A DNA stretch of 39,920 bases from Mucilaginibacter sp. (GTDB taxonomy: Bacteria > Bacteroidota > Bacteroidia > Sphingobacteriales > Sphingobacteriaceae), in NCBI GenBank assembly GCA_028288085.1, contig JAQBOK010000235.1, positions 1-39,920 of the forward strand, in the 5' to 3' direction. Below are positions 22,793-30,996 of this stretch, piece by piece; the stretch's first letter is position 1; each line of letters opens with the position of its first letter. Both the position numbers and the translations under genes were made by a program. Under the pieces are notes generated by a model. That model made no database searches. It was not told where the DNA came from and was given only the letters and a program-made list of their open reading frames with translations.

Positions 22793-24808
22793 TTACAGCG
22801 GTCTGGCATCCATAACCTTTACCTCAAATGGAGCAAGTGTTATCATAAATGAGCTGCCTTTATACGCTGTAATTTTTTCGCCGTTCCTGGCGTCGTAAAA
22901 TTTGTAATTCTCTGTTAAGCTGCCTGGAATATCCAGTACCTGTTTAACCTTTACAATAAAAGTTTTTGTTTTTGATGTAGGATTACGCAATGTGAGCACC
23001 CCCTTTTTATTCGCCCATCCGGCATATCCGTAAACCTCACCTTTTAACGGATCGCCCCCAACCCAATGGATATCGGCAAGTGCCCGGGTATTTGTTTTTG
23101 ACCAGTTTGAAGCATCCTTCAAACAATCCCAATCAGCAGTATTCAGCTTATGGGGATTAATGTATAATTCCTGCAAACTGGTTCCGGTGCCAAAAAAAGC
23201 CCATATTTCATCACTGATATTTTTATGGTCCATTTCCAGTTTTCCAGGTAAACCATTATCAGCAATACATATCCCGTGATACATAATGGAGTTTAAAGGA
23301 AACAATGGGGCGCGTTTAACAATATTCTTATGTGCCTGCCCATCTTTATAAGTTATCCATTGCTGTCTTTTGGGCCCCTCGCCGGCCAAACCGGTGTCTT
23401 CACCAGCACGCCATATAGCATCACCATATTTTAGCCAATAAACAGATGGCCATGAACCAACTGTCAAACTTAAATAAAGGTCCGGCTTTTCAGTCCGCAA
23501 ACTTGTTATCAGTTTTAAAAATGCCTCAATATCTTTTTGAAAAGTAATGCTTGCGCCACTTGCACCGTTGCCGGCACCAACACCATCAAACTTAAACATG
23601 GATATATTATAATCTTTGATGAATGAAGTTGTTACTGCCTTAAAGCGGTTGTAATAAACAGGCCCGGTTAATGAGAAACCATTTTGGTTAGTCTCAAAAG
23701 GGGGCGTTTGTTTTTTGCCATAGGCCATGCGTTGCTCCTTAGGTTCATTATAACCCCCCCATGGAGATATCCATACACCTATGCTTGCCCCACTGGCCTT
23801 TGCTGCTGCCGTAAGATTGGTAAAACCATCAGGAAAACCCGAATTAAATTTCCATAACGTTTTATTGTCATCCCAGCCATCATCAAATAAAAAAGCATTT
23901 AACTTAACATGGCGCCTGGTGATCAAACTATCATTAAAAACCTTTATCCTATCCAGACAAACGGAATCATTTAGCTTCCTGTCATCCCATGATATATCAA
24001 ACCAGGAGTTGTAATGTAACATTTGATGATATGGATTGGCTCTTTCACGTTCAATATAATATAAAAACCCACGGCGCATCTGATTAATGGGTGTTATCCC
24101 CCAGGCTGACGATATAGTTAGCGGGTTTGTACTGTTAATGGCTACTAAACGCGGAAGAGAGATAGTATACTGATTTTTATTCCTTGATATTTGACTCATC
24201 GGATGCTCCATAGAGAAAAACATATTGTTATGAACAACAGGCGAACCATCAACGATGCCCGCTCTTTTAATAACAATGGATGCAGGTAGTTTAATAAGGA
24301 TGATTTTAGAAACCTTTACAGAATCCGTAGCGGCAAAAGTAAAAACCTGGCGAACATAATTAGCTCCATCGCGTAAGCTGGCTTCCCAGTGAACTTTTAA
24401 ACCGAGTTTCGTGTTCTCAAGATCAGCGGTACACATTTTACCTGCCAGTCTTTCGGCGTAATTTACAGCACCATTATTGCCTTTTAAAGCTAATAGGGTT
24501 GGTAAACCGGTGAGTATGAAATCGTTAGAGGTAATAGCCTGATTATTAGTCAATAGCAAAGTAAACAATGGTGTTGTGCCCAATGTCAAATGTTCGGGAG
24601 TTTGTTTATCCTCAAAACCCGCTATGACAAGCTTATTGGCTGTAGTTCCAAAATCCATTCGAACCACATTATTTTCAAAAATTATATGACTGCCCGTGCT
24701 TTTACTGGTAGCAAGGCCGGGTTTATTGCCCGGGTAATCAACCTGGGCAATAGTATATTCAGACCCGGCCATCAACCAAACCAAAAACAAACAAATTTTT
24801 CTATTCAT
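22793..24808 (-). CDS. Secreted GH36-like glycosidase (alpha-galactosidase or alpha-N-acetylgalactosaminidase type)
   Basis: A 671-residue exported enzyme with a signal peptide (MNRKICLFLVWLMAG, cut near AQ at 22). An N-terminal beta domain (about 25-250) leads to a TIM barrel resembling clan GH-D: LHYNSWFDI (264-272), FLFDDGWDD (307-315), the nucleophile strand MFKFDGVGAG (Asp408) and RAGEDTG (Asp471 as likely acid/base). A C-terminal beta domain (about 590-671) closes it. GH-D enzymes are retaining alpha-galactosidases or alpha-N-acetylgalactosaminidases. Some relatives carry an unfounded enterotoxin label. The neighbouring GalE and hexosamine kinase genes make Gal or GalNAc the most reasonable released sugar, but family assignment by eye is not firm; GH31-like or GH129-like relatives should be tested. 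Confidence 0.7.
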   Translation of the reverse strand: MNRKICLFLVWLMAGSEYTIAQVDYPGNKPGLATSKSTGSHIIFENNVVRMDFGTTANKLVIAGFEDKQTPEHLTLGTTPLFTLLLTNNQAITSNDFILTGLPTLLALKGNNGAVNYAERLAGKMCTADLENTKLGLKVHWEASLRDGANYVRQVFTFAATDSVKVSKIILIKLPASIVIKRAGIVDGSPVVHNNMFFSMEHPMSQISRNKNQYTISLPRLVAINSTNPLTISSAWGITPINQMRRGFLYYIERERANPYHQMLHYNSWFDISWDDRKLNDSVCLDRIKVFNDSLITRRHVKLNAFLFDDGWDDNKTLWKFNSGFPDGFTNLTAAAKASGASIGVWISPWGGYNEPKEQRMAYGKKQTPPFETNQNGFSLTGPVYYNRFKAVTTSFIKDYNISMFKFDGVGAGNGASGASITFQKDIEAFLKLITSLRTEKPDLYLSLTVGSWPSVYWLKYGDAIWRAGEDTGLAGEGPKRQQWITYKDGQAHKNIVKRAPLFPLNSIMYHGICIADNGLPGKLEMDHKNISDEIWAFFGTGTSLQELYINPHKLNTADWDCLKDASNWSKTNTRALADIHWVGGDPLKGEVYGYAGWANKKGVLTLRNPTSKTKTFIVKVKQVLDIPGSLTENYKFYDARNGEKITAYKGSSFMITLAPFEVKVMDARPL

Positions 24809-24818
24809 CTTAATATTA

Positions 24819-25859
24819 TTAGAAAGCGTTTTTATAAATATAATTTTCCCAGGCCCAGGCAGACTCCAGCATGTTGTTTAGTCCATTCTCGGCTTTCCAG
24901 TTGAGTTCTTTTTCGGCTTTGCTTACATCGCCCCATATTTTTACGATATCGCCATTTCTTGGTGGGCCTACTTGGTAATTTAGTTTTATTCCGGTGATGT
25001 TTTCAAAAGTATTAATCAACTCTATAACAGAATACCCTTTACCTGTTCCCACATTGAAAACTTCATAAGCCAAATCCATTTTACCGGCTTCCATTCTTTT
25101 TATGGCTGCCACGTGCGCTTTAGCAAGGTCGACAACATGAATAAAATCACGGATGCAACTACCATCTGTTGTATCATAGTTATCACCAAAAATGATTAAT
25201 TCTTTGCGCTTGCCAATAGCAGTCTGCATAACAAAGGGCACCAGGTTTTGCGGTATACCTATAGGCAGCTCACCTATCAAGGCCGAAGAATGTGCACCAA
25301 CCGGGTTGAAATAGCGTAAGGCTACTACTTTTAAATTGTCCGTTGCTCCGGCAGTTTCCCTTAATATTTCTTCGCCTATTTGTTTGGTATTACCATAGGG
25401 CGACTCGGCAGTTTTCACGGCAGCGTCTTCGGTTACAGGTAAAAAATCAGGCTCTCCGTAAACCGTGCATGATGAGGAGAAAACGAAATTAACCTGCCTG
25501 TCTTTTAGTGCATTTAATAAATTGACCAGTGTGCTGATATTGTTATCATAATACAGCAAAGGGTTTTTAACTGATTCGCCCACAGATTTGGAAGCCGCAA
25601 AATGAATAACCCCGGTTAGGTCAGGGTTTGATTTTATAAAATGGAATAATTCCGTTTTATCACGCAGGTCTAGTTTAACAAAACCAGGAGCTATGCCTGT
25701 AATGCTTTTTATCTGGTCAACAACTTTAATGTTTGAGTTCGATAAGTTATCCAAAATAATAACTTCATATCCGTTATTCTGAAGCTCCACAACGGTATGC
25801 GATCCTATATATCCCGTTCCTCCCGTAACCAATATTTCCCCTTGCTTTAAAGCTTTCAT
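24819..25859 (-). CDS. galE: UDP-glucose 4-epimerase
   Basis: A 346-residue short-chain dehydrogenase of the extended type that interconverts UDP-glucose and UDP-galactose, and in some forms their N-acetyl counterparts. Landmarks are the NAD-binding GGTGYIG (13-19), SSSCTVYG (128-135) and the catalytic pair Tyr155/Lys159 in SPYGNTKQIGEE. In the UDP-sugar region RNGDIVKIWGD (301-311), Ile308 falls where E. coli has the gatekeeper Tyr299 and human GALE has Cys307. A smaller residue there can admit N-acetylated substrates, so dual use is possible but not shown. It is 10 nt from both neighbours, inside the PUL operon. A galE inside a PUL suggests that galactose or GalNAc is the imported sugar. 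Confidence 0.93.
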   Translation of the reverse strand: MKALKQGEILVTGGTGYIGSHTVVELQNNGYEVIILDNLSNSNIKVVDQIKSITGIAPGFVKLDLRDKTELFHFIKSNPDLTGVIHFAASKSVGESVKNPLLYYDNNISTLVNLLNALKDRQVNFVFSSSCTVYGEPDFLPVTEDAAVKTAESPYGNTKQIGEEILRETAGATDNLKVVALRYFNPVGAHSSALIGELPIGIPQNLVPFVMQTAIGKRKELIIFGDNYDTTDGSCIRDFIHVVDLAKAHVAAIKRMEAGKMDLAYEVFNVGTGKGYSVIELINTFENITGIKLNYQVGPPRNGDIVKIWGDVSKAEKELNWKAENGLNNMLESAWAWENYIYKNAF

Positions 25860-25869
25860 TTTATATTAT

Positions 25870-27384
25870 TTATTTTAGTTCTATTGCAGCATTAAGTTTA
25901 TTATAACCTGTTGTGCTATCCCACAGATCATTATTTGCCAGCCTTATACTGTATTCGGGCCTGTTTGTAATGCTTGCAGCGGCATCGGGCATACTAAGCA
26001 TCACATCATAAGTACCTGCGTCCATCCCGGCTGGCAGTGATAATTTATCTTCCAGTTTAATGCTTCCGGTGTACCATCTGCGGATATCAGTATTAAAGCT
26101 GATGGCAGTTACTTTGCCTGTAGATTTGTTCTTTAATATCAGTTGCACCGGCCTAGCGTTAAAAGGAGAGGCGTAACCAATATTGTCGACATTTAAGGAT
26201 AGGCTGATACTGCCACTTTTGCTGGCCGAAACAGGTATCGTGGCGTTACGTAACACAAAACGGTAACCCATTTTCTGTTTTATCTCATCCATGCAACCGC
26301 CTGTAACCCAATCATCGTTCACATCAACGTTATAACTGGCATTTAAAAAACTGTAATGAAAGTTAGCAAATTCCTGCTGGGCCATCCCTGCTGGCCCGCA
26401 ATCATTTTGCGGACTGTAAGAGTTGTCACAGGTTTCGCCACCTACTGCCGTGTACTTACTGTCGGCCATTTCAAAATTACGTAAGGCTGTTGTGGCATCC
26501 TTTTCAGGTGTGCCTGAATTACCGTAATCGGTGTAAGTGCCCTCATCATTGGTGCTCGATAAAAAGCAATCGTTATGAAATGCGATTCTTGATTTATCTG
26601 TGCCGGTAAATGCCTCAGCCTCTGTAAGTGCGGGTGATATTGCATTTGCAGATATTCCGTAAACATACCGTTCTTTTAACTGCGGGATACGCACCTGGAT
26701 CATTCTGTCTGCAGGTAAAGCCGCCAGTAAAGCTTTAAGTATATCTATTCTATCCTGCCAATTATTATCCAGTAATTTACCCTGGGTAGAAGCATCACCG
26801 AAATGATCCGAAAAATAATTCTCGCCCCATATACCAATAAAGCCGAGCTGCATACATGCAATTACGTCTTCGTTTTTTTGCAGGTATGGTTTTAACTGAC
26901 TAATGTGATTTAATATTACTGCTTTTGTTGCATCGCCATAGGGGGGGCAAATTGACAGCCCGGGACAACTACCGCTATGTGTGGTATTAGTATAAATAAA
27001 ACGTGGTATAAGTTTTACACCTGCGGCCCTGGCAGTAGCACAATCCTGATCAAAATTGCTCAAAAATGCAGATGATATTGGCGATGTAACAAAGCTATCC
27101 AATACATACTCCACATAAACTAAACTGGAAGATATTGAATAAATAGCCCCATTGATCTTTTGACTGCTCCTATAGCTGATAAGCACATCTTTATCAAGCG
27201 GGACATAGTTGGACGCACGTATCTCTGCATATTGAAAAAATCCCCGTTCAGGATTAACAATATCGTCCGTACTTTCTGTATAACTTACAGTGGCTGGTGC
27301 ATGAGTGGTGCCATTTAGAAGCATTTCTTTCTTACTGCAGGCCATAAAGCATAATGAAACAAGGATAATTGAATATCTTTTCAT
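25870..27384 (-). CDS. DUF4874/DUF4832 lipoprotein
   Basis: A 504-residue lipoprotein: the signal MKRYSIILVSLCFMAC gives the lipobox FMAC with Cys16. The mature part begins with NPERGFFQY, the usual opening of DUF4874, which with the following DUF4832 forms a TIM-barrel-like module resembling inactive or unusual glycoside hydrolases. Segments such as PERGFF, IMACMQLGFIGIWGE (here CMQLGFIGIWGE) and an extended C-terminal beta domain (about 390-500, SGSISLSLNVDNIGYASPF) fit that pair. The enzymatic role of the family is not settled. Its position in a PUL between GalE and the membrane acyltransferase suggests glycan binding or cleavage at the cell surface. Confidence 0.78.
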   Translation of the reverse strand: MKRYSIILVSLCFMACSKKEMLLNGTTHAPATVSYTESTDDIVNPERGFFQYAEIRASNYVPLDKDVLISYRSSQKINGAIYSISSSLVYVEYVLDSFVTSPISSAFLSNFDQDCATARAAGVKLIPRFIYTNTTHSGSCPGLSICPPYGDATKAVILNHISQLKPYLQKNEDVIACMQLGFIGIWGENYFSDHFGDASTQGKLLDNNWQDRIDILKALLAALPADRMIQVRIPQLKERYVYGISANAISPALTEAEAFTGTDKSRIAFHNDCFLSSTNDEGTYTDYGNSGTPEKDATTALRNFEMADSKYTAVGGETCDNSYSPQNDCGPAGMAQQEFANFHYSFLNASYNVDVNDDWVTGGCMDEIKQKMGYRFVLRNATIPVSASKSGSISLSLNVDNIGYASPFNARPVQLILKNKSTGKVTAISFNTDIRRWYTGSIKLEDKLSLPAGMDAGTYDVMLSMPDAAASITNRPEYSIRLANNDLWDSTTGYNKLNAAIELK

Positions 27385-27416
27385 ATTAATGATATCTGTC
27401 TGAGATTTAATGCGAT

Positions 27417-28529
27417 TTATATTTTGATAGAGACTTTATGTTTACTTAACCAATAACATAACAGCCATTCTAAGAACAACGTAAATAATGCCGAAAAAAC
27501 AGGAACGGTTTTGTTGTGAATATGGAGAAAGTTAAACGCCCCATATGTAAATATCCTGGTAGCGCCGTTAAACCATTGACTACCGACAGTCTCAAAAAAA
27601 ATATAGATAAATATGGCATTCATGCCCACTACTGTACATATCCATGCATATTTATTTATTTGTTTAACATCAACCAGCCAATACAAAAATGCCATTATGA
27701 GCAATACCCATCCGCCTGATACCAATGCGAATGAACTGGTACCTATCCTTTTTATGATAGGAGTAATGTTTGCGGCATCTAAACCGAAACCGAGCAATAA
27801 ACCTATTACACCTGCTATAACCAGGTATAATATCTTTTTATTAGCAGATAATTTTGAAATTAAAAGCTTGCCTGCCAATACCCCCCAAATGGTGTGTGCC
27901 GCGGTTGGTATTATATTAATAGCTACCCAGCCATCGGTGTTTATTTTGCCCATAATAACCGTATCAAAGTATGCGCCGAAGTTATGGAATTCAACAAACG
28001 GCTGATCAAAACCCGGTATTAGTATACTGCGGTACAGTACTTCGGTAATTACCAAAAGCAATACGGAAATCCCCATCTGGAACCAGAATGAGCGATTTAT
28101 GATAACGTAAGCGATAATGGTAGTAAACGATAGTTGCGTAAGCACATTCCAAAGCTCCCAAACCATTTTGCCTGCATAAATACAATGAAGGCCTGTGCCT
28201 AACAAAAATAGTTTTAACGATCTTATAGCGATGTGCCTGAAGTTTTGTGACCAGGTTATTCCTTTCTGAACTTTTGATTGATAAGATATGTACATCGCCG
28301 CTCCTGCCATCAGCATAAAGGCAGGTTGCACTAAATCCCAAAAGTGTAGCCCATGCCATGGATGGTGGAAAAATTCATCAATTAAACTATCTGCAAAACC
28401 ACCGGTATGCAAATTTCTTAAAGACTCGTACAACAAACAGCTTTCGCCGGCAAGCAAAATCATGATCAGGCCACGCATAACATCAAGCGATACGAGCCTG
28501 GTCGATGATTTTGAGATTATATCGTCCAT
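27417..28529 (-). CDS. DUF5009 / HGSNAT-like membrane acyltransferase (NagX-like)
   Basis: A 370-residue inner-membrane protein with about ten spans. The N-terminal RLVSLDVMRGLIMILLAGES and HPWHGLHFWDLVQPAFMLMAG segments are typical of COG4299/DUF5009, related to human lysosomal heparan-alpha-glucosaminide N-acetyltransferase, which passes an acetyl group from inside to an amino sugar outside. Members called NagX occur in GlcNAc utilisation clusters of Shewanella and Xanthomonas, where the precise role is unresolved. The conserved His in HHPWHG may be the acetyl carrier. Its place next to NagB/PIG-L and a NagP-type importer supports an amino-sugar PUL. A glucosamine to N-acetylglucosamine acetylation step before uptake would be reasonable but is inferred. 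Confidence 0.82.
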   Translation of the reverse strand: MDDIISKSSTRLVSLDVMRGLIMILLAGESCLLYESLRNLHTGGFADSLIDEFFHHPWHGLHFWDLVQPAFMLMAGAAMYISYQSKVQKGITWSQNFRHIAIRSLKLFLLGTGLHCIYAGKMVWELWNVLTQLSFTTIIAYVIINRSFWFQMGISVLLLVITEVLYRSILIPGFDQPFVEFHNFGAYFDTVIMGKINTDGWVAINIIPTAAHTIWGVLAGKLLISKLSANKKILYLVIAGVIGLLLGFGLDAANITPIIKRIGTSSFALVSGGWVLLIMAFLYWLVDVKQINKYAWICTVVGMNAIFIYIFFETVGSQWFNGATRIFTYGAFNFLHIHNKTVPVFSALFTLFLEWLLCYWLSKHKVSIKI

Positions 28530-28558
28530 ATTGGTTATTTAAAATTTACAAGCAGTAC

Positions 28559-29425
28559 TTATTGGCTGATATTCAATGTTATGGCAGATAAACCGGCATC
28601 GGGCATTGATCCAAGCGGATTATAGTTTGCATCGCTCACTATAATTCCAAAAGTTAACGCTTTACCTGTCAATCCACCTATTTTACCTCGTACCAATGCC
28701 ATTTCAAATTTTAATACTCCATTTGTTTCGGTAATTGTCCCCAGCTTATAATATTCAGGAATATCCAATGGGTTGAAACTAAAAGCATTCTGGCCGCCTG
28801 TGTGCTGATACTGCACTAATCCACCCGCTTGTGAAAGTAATGGGCCTTCCAGTAGATAATCATACCCGCCGCCAGGAATATCGCTTGTTAATAACCCCGT
28901 TGCAGAGCTATTATCAGTATCAAGATAGAAGTCAAAAATATTTCCTGCTGCTACAGTAGTTTTTATTTCCATGTAGATATAAACATTCTGACTGTCATAA
29001 TCAAACTTGGCTTTTTGTACGATGCCACCCTTTGATGTAGAAACAATTACGTTAGATATCGTATCCCAGTCGGCAAGGGTATTGTCGTTAAGTTTTATCG
29101 GCGAACTTTTTGATACATTGATAATTGTTGAACCACTGATGGTTTTGCCATTGGTTAACACAGCACTTAAAGTTGCCACAAACTTGCCTTTACTTGTGTA
29201 AGTATGGGATGGGCTTTGCTCAGTTGAGGTGGTACCATCACCGAATTCCCATTTGAATGATTTCGAGTCTGTTGTGGTATTGGTAAAAGTAACGTCATAG
29301 CTGTTTACGTTAACCGTAAAAACAACGTCTTTTACAACAACATTATCATTTTTTTTACATGAGTATAATGTAAGTACACTCATCATAAGCAAAAGACTGC
29401 CTTTTATATAATTGAATTTTTTCAT
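28559..29425 (-). CDS. PKD-domain lipoprotein, probable surface glycan-binding protein
   Basis: A 288-residue lipoprotein: the signal MKKFNYIKGSLLLMMSVL ends in the lipobox LYSC (Cys23). Residues 33-105 are a PKD beta-sandwich with the hallmark KWEFGDGTTS and PSHTY. Residues 110-288 look like a CBM9- or DOMON-type beta sandwich (NVYIYMEIKT, FDFYLDTDNSS, YLLEGP, LKFEMAL). PUL genes in this position after susD commonly encode SusE/F-like surface glycan-binding proteins, and this one fits by place and architecture though not by direct sequence identity. It is 39 nt after susD and 29 nt before the acyltransferase gene, so it is in the same operon. Confidence 0.75.
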   Translation of the reverse strand: MKKFNYIKGSLLLMMSVLTLYSCKKNDNVVVKDVVFTVNVNSYDVTFTNTTTDSKSFKWEFGDGTTSTEQSPSHTYTSKGKFVATLSAVLTNGKTISGSTIINVSKSSPIKLNDNTLADWDTISNVIVSTSKGGIVQKAKFDYDSQNVYIYMEIKTTVAAGNIFDFYLDTDNSSATGLLTSDIPGGGYDYLLEGPLLSQAGGLVQYQHTGGQNAFSFNPLDIPEYYKLGTITETNGVLKFEMALVRGKIGGLTGKALTFGIIVSDANYNPLGSMPDAGLSAITLNISQ

Positions 29426-29464
29426 ATCATTTGTTTTAGAAGCGCTTTGATTATTAATGATGAA

Positions 29465-30988
29465 TTATGGATTCTGAGTTGCTAACGTATTTGATAATAT
29501 TTCGCCTTCAGGGATATAATAAATAATTTTAGTGCTATTATAAGGTATTATCATGCCATCATAATTAGCCGGATCGGTGTTCAGGTCAATATCGCTTTCC
29601 TTTAATCCAGGTAAATGATATCCCCAATAGGTCCGGTTCATATTTAGTTTATTACGATACACATCATAAGTACGATGACCTTCAAAGGCAAGCTCCAAAC
29701 GTCGTTCCTGTAAAACAACACTTAAAGCAGTTGAACCGGCAGGAACTATGCCGTTATACAGTGAGCCCTGTAAGCCACGGTTCTTTCTTATTATATCCAC
29801 ATCGCCAAGAGCCGCACCTGTTTGGCCAAGTTTAGCTTCAGCTTCTGCTTTGTTCAGATACATTTCAGAAAGGCGAAACATTATTGGCGAACTTAAAGTA
29901 GGACTGCCGCCCTGGAAAGAAAATTTAGTCACATAATAAATCTGGATACCGTTCTTTGTTTGAATGGTGCCGGTAGAATCTTTAAGAGGAACGATGTATG
30001 AGGTACGCACATCTTCAGGATGTTGTGCATAAAGATTACGCAGGGGCTGCGAAGCATATTCTTCACCCCAACCTGAGTTGCCATTTGAGTAATATTGTGA
30101 AGCGATAGATCCTTCCTTGCCATAATCGTCAAGCGTTGTAAACGCAACACAGAATATGGTTTCAGGATTTCCGGGCGCATTGGCAAACATCGATGGAAAT
30201 GCCGAGGCACTTGATTCTGTAAACTTACCTGAACTGATCACCTGATTTGCATAGGCAATGGCATTCTGATTGTCTTCCTGGTATAACGCCACCCTTGAAA
30301 GTAATGCCTCTGCTGCTTCTTTTGTTGCATACTGGACGCCGCGGGGAGCATTCATCAATGTAGCACCTTTAGTAGCATCAGCAATTATCTGCGTATAAAC
30401 ATCTTTGACCGATGACCTGGCCTTTTGCGCATTATCAGTAGTTGATGTTCTGATTATGATACCCGGAGCAGTTGGATTAATGCTATAAGGCTGTGCAAAT
30501 AAACGCACAAGATTAAAGTGACAGAACGCGCGCAGGAAATAGCATTCGCCAATAAGCTGTTTGGTAGCAGCGCTTGGATTACTTTGTTTTTCACCCTGTT
30601 CAATTACGGTATTGGCATCACTAATAATCTTATAGGATATATACCAAAAAAAGCTTGTATTACCCTGTGTAGGGGAGTGGGCCAGGGAGAAAGAAAGGAA
30701 TAAAGGATCTGTAGTAACCTGTCCGCATACAACATCATCCGAAGCAAAATCAGACAATTGGTAATAGTGACGCAGATACATGTTATTAAGATCTGTTGTG
30801 CCTTCAAATGAACCATGATCTTTAAATAAGGCATAAGCCCCGTTAACCGCGTTCAGTAAACCGTCTGAGGTTGTATTTAACGATGCTGTGGTTACTGCAT
30901 TTGTGGGATTATCTTCAAGCTTACAGCCTGTATATATGAGTGCGAGCATTGATAATGCTGCAGCGATTGTAAATTTATTTTTCATCAC
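29465..30988 (-). CDS. SusD/RagB-family glycan-binding lipoprotein
   Basis: A 507-residue outer-membrane lipoprotein with lipobox IYTGC (Cys22 if started at the first Met; the second Met is an alternative). SusD landmarks are ECYFLRAFCHFNLVRLFAQPY (about 148-168), the TPR-like helices EAAEALLSRVALYQ and YLNKAEAEAKLG, and a C-terminal RRLELAFEGHRTYDVYRN segment, all typical of the family. SusD lids the SusC pore and captures the oligosaccharide. It lies 8 nt after susC. The glycan specificity of SusD cannot be read from sequence. Confidence 0.95.
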   Translation of the reverse strand: MMKNKFTIAAALSMLALIYTGCKLEDNPTNAVTTASLNTTSDGLLNAVNGAYALFKDHGSFEGTTDLNNMYLRHYYQLSDFASDDVVCGQVTTDPLFLSFSLAHSPTQGNTSFFWYISYKIISDANTVIEQGEKQSNPSAATKQLIGECYFLRAFCHFNLVRLFAQPYSINPTAPGIIIRTSTTDNAQKARSSVKDVYTQIIADATKGATLMNAPRGVQYATKEAAEALLSRVALYQEDNQNAIAYANQVISSGKFTESSASAFPSMFANAPGNPETIFCVAFTTLDDYGKEGSIASQYYSNGNSGWGEEYASQPLRNLYAQHPEDVRTSYIVPLKDSTGTIQTKNGIQIYYVTKFSFQGGSPTLSSPIMFRLSEMYLNKAEAEAKLGQTGAALGDVDIIRKNRGLQGSLYNGIVPAGSTALSVVLQERRLELAFEGHRTYDVYRNKLNMNRTYWGYHLPGLKESDIDLNTDPANYDGMIIPYNSTKIIYYIPEGEILSNTLATQNP

Positions 30989-30996
30989 CTGAATCT

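Noticed and set aside
21611-25859. A complete galacto-N-biose (Lnp) pathway
   Set aside because: A NahK-like kinase and GalE are present, but no GH112 phosphorylase and no hexose-1-phosphate uridylyltransferase is found in the window.
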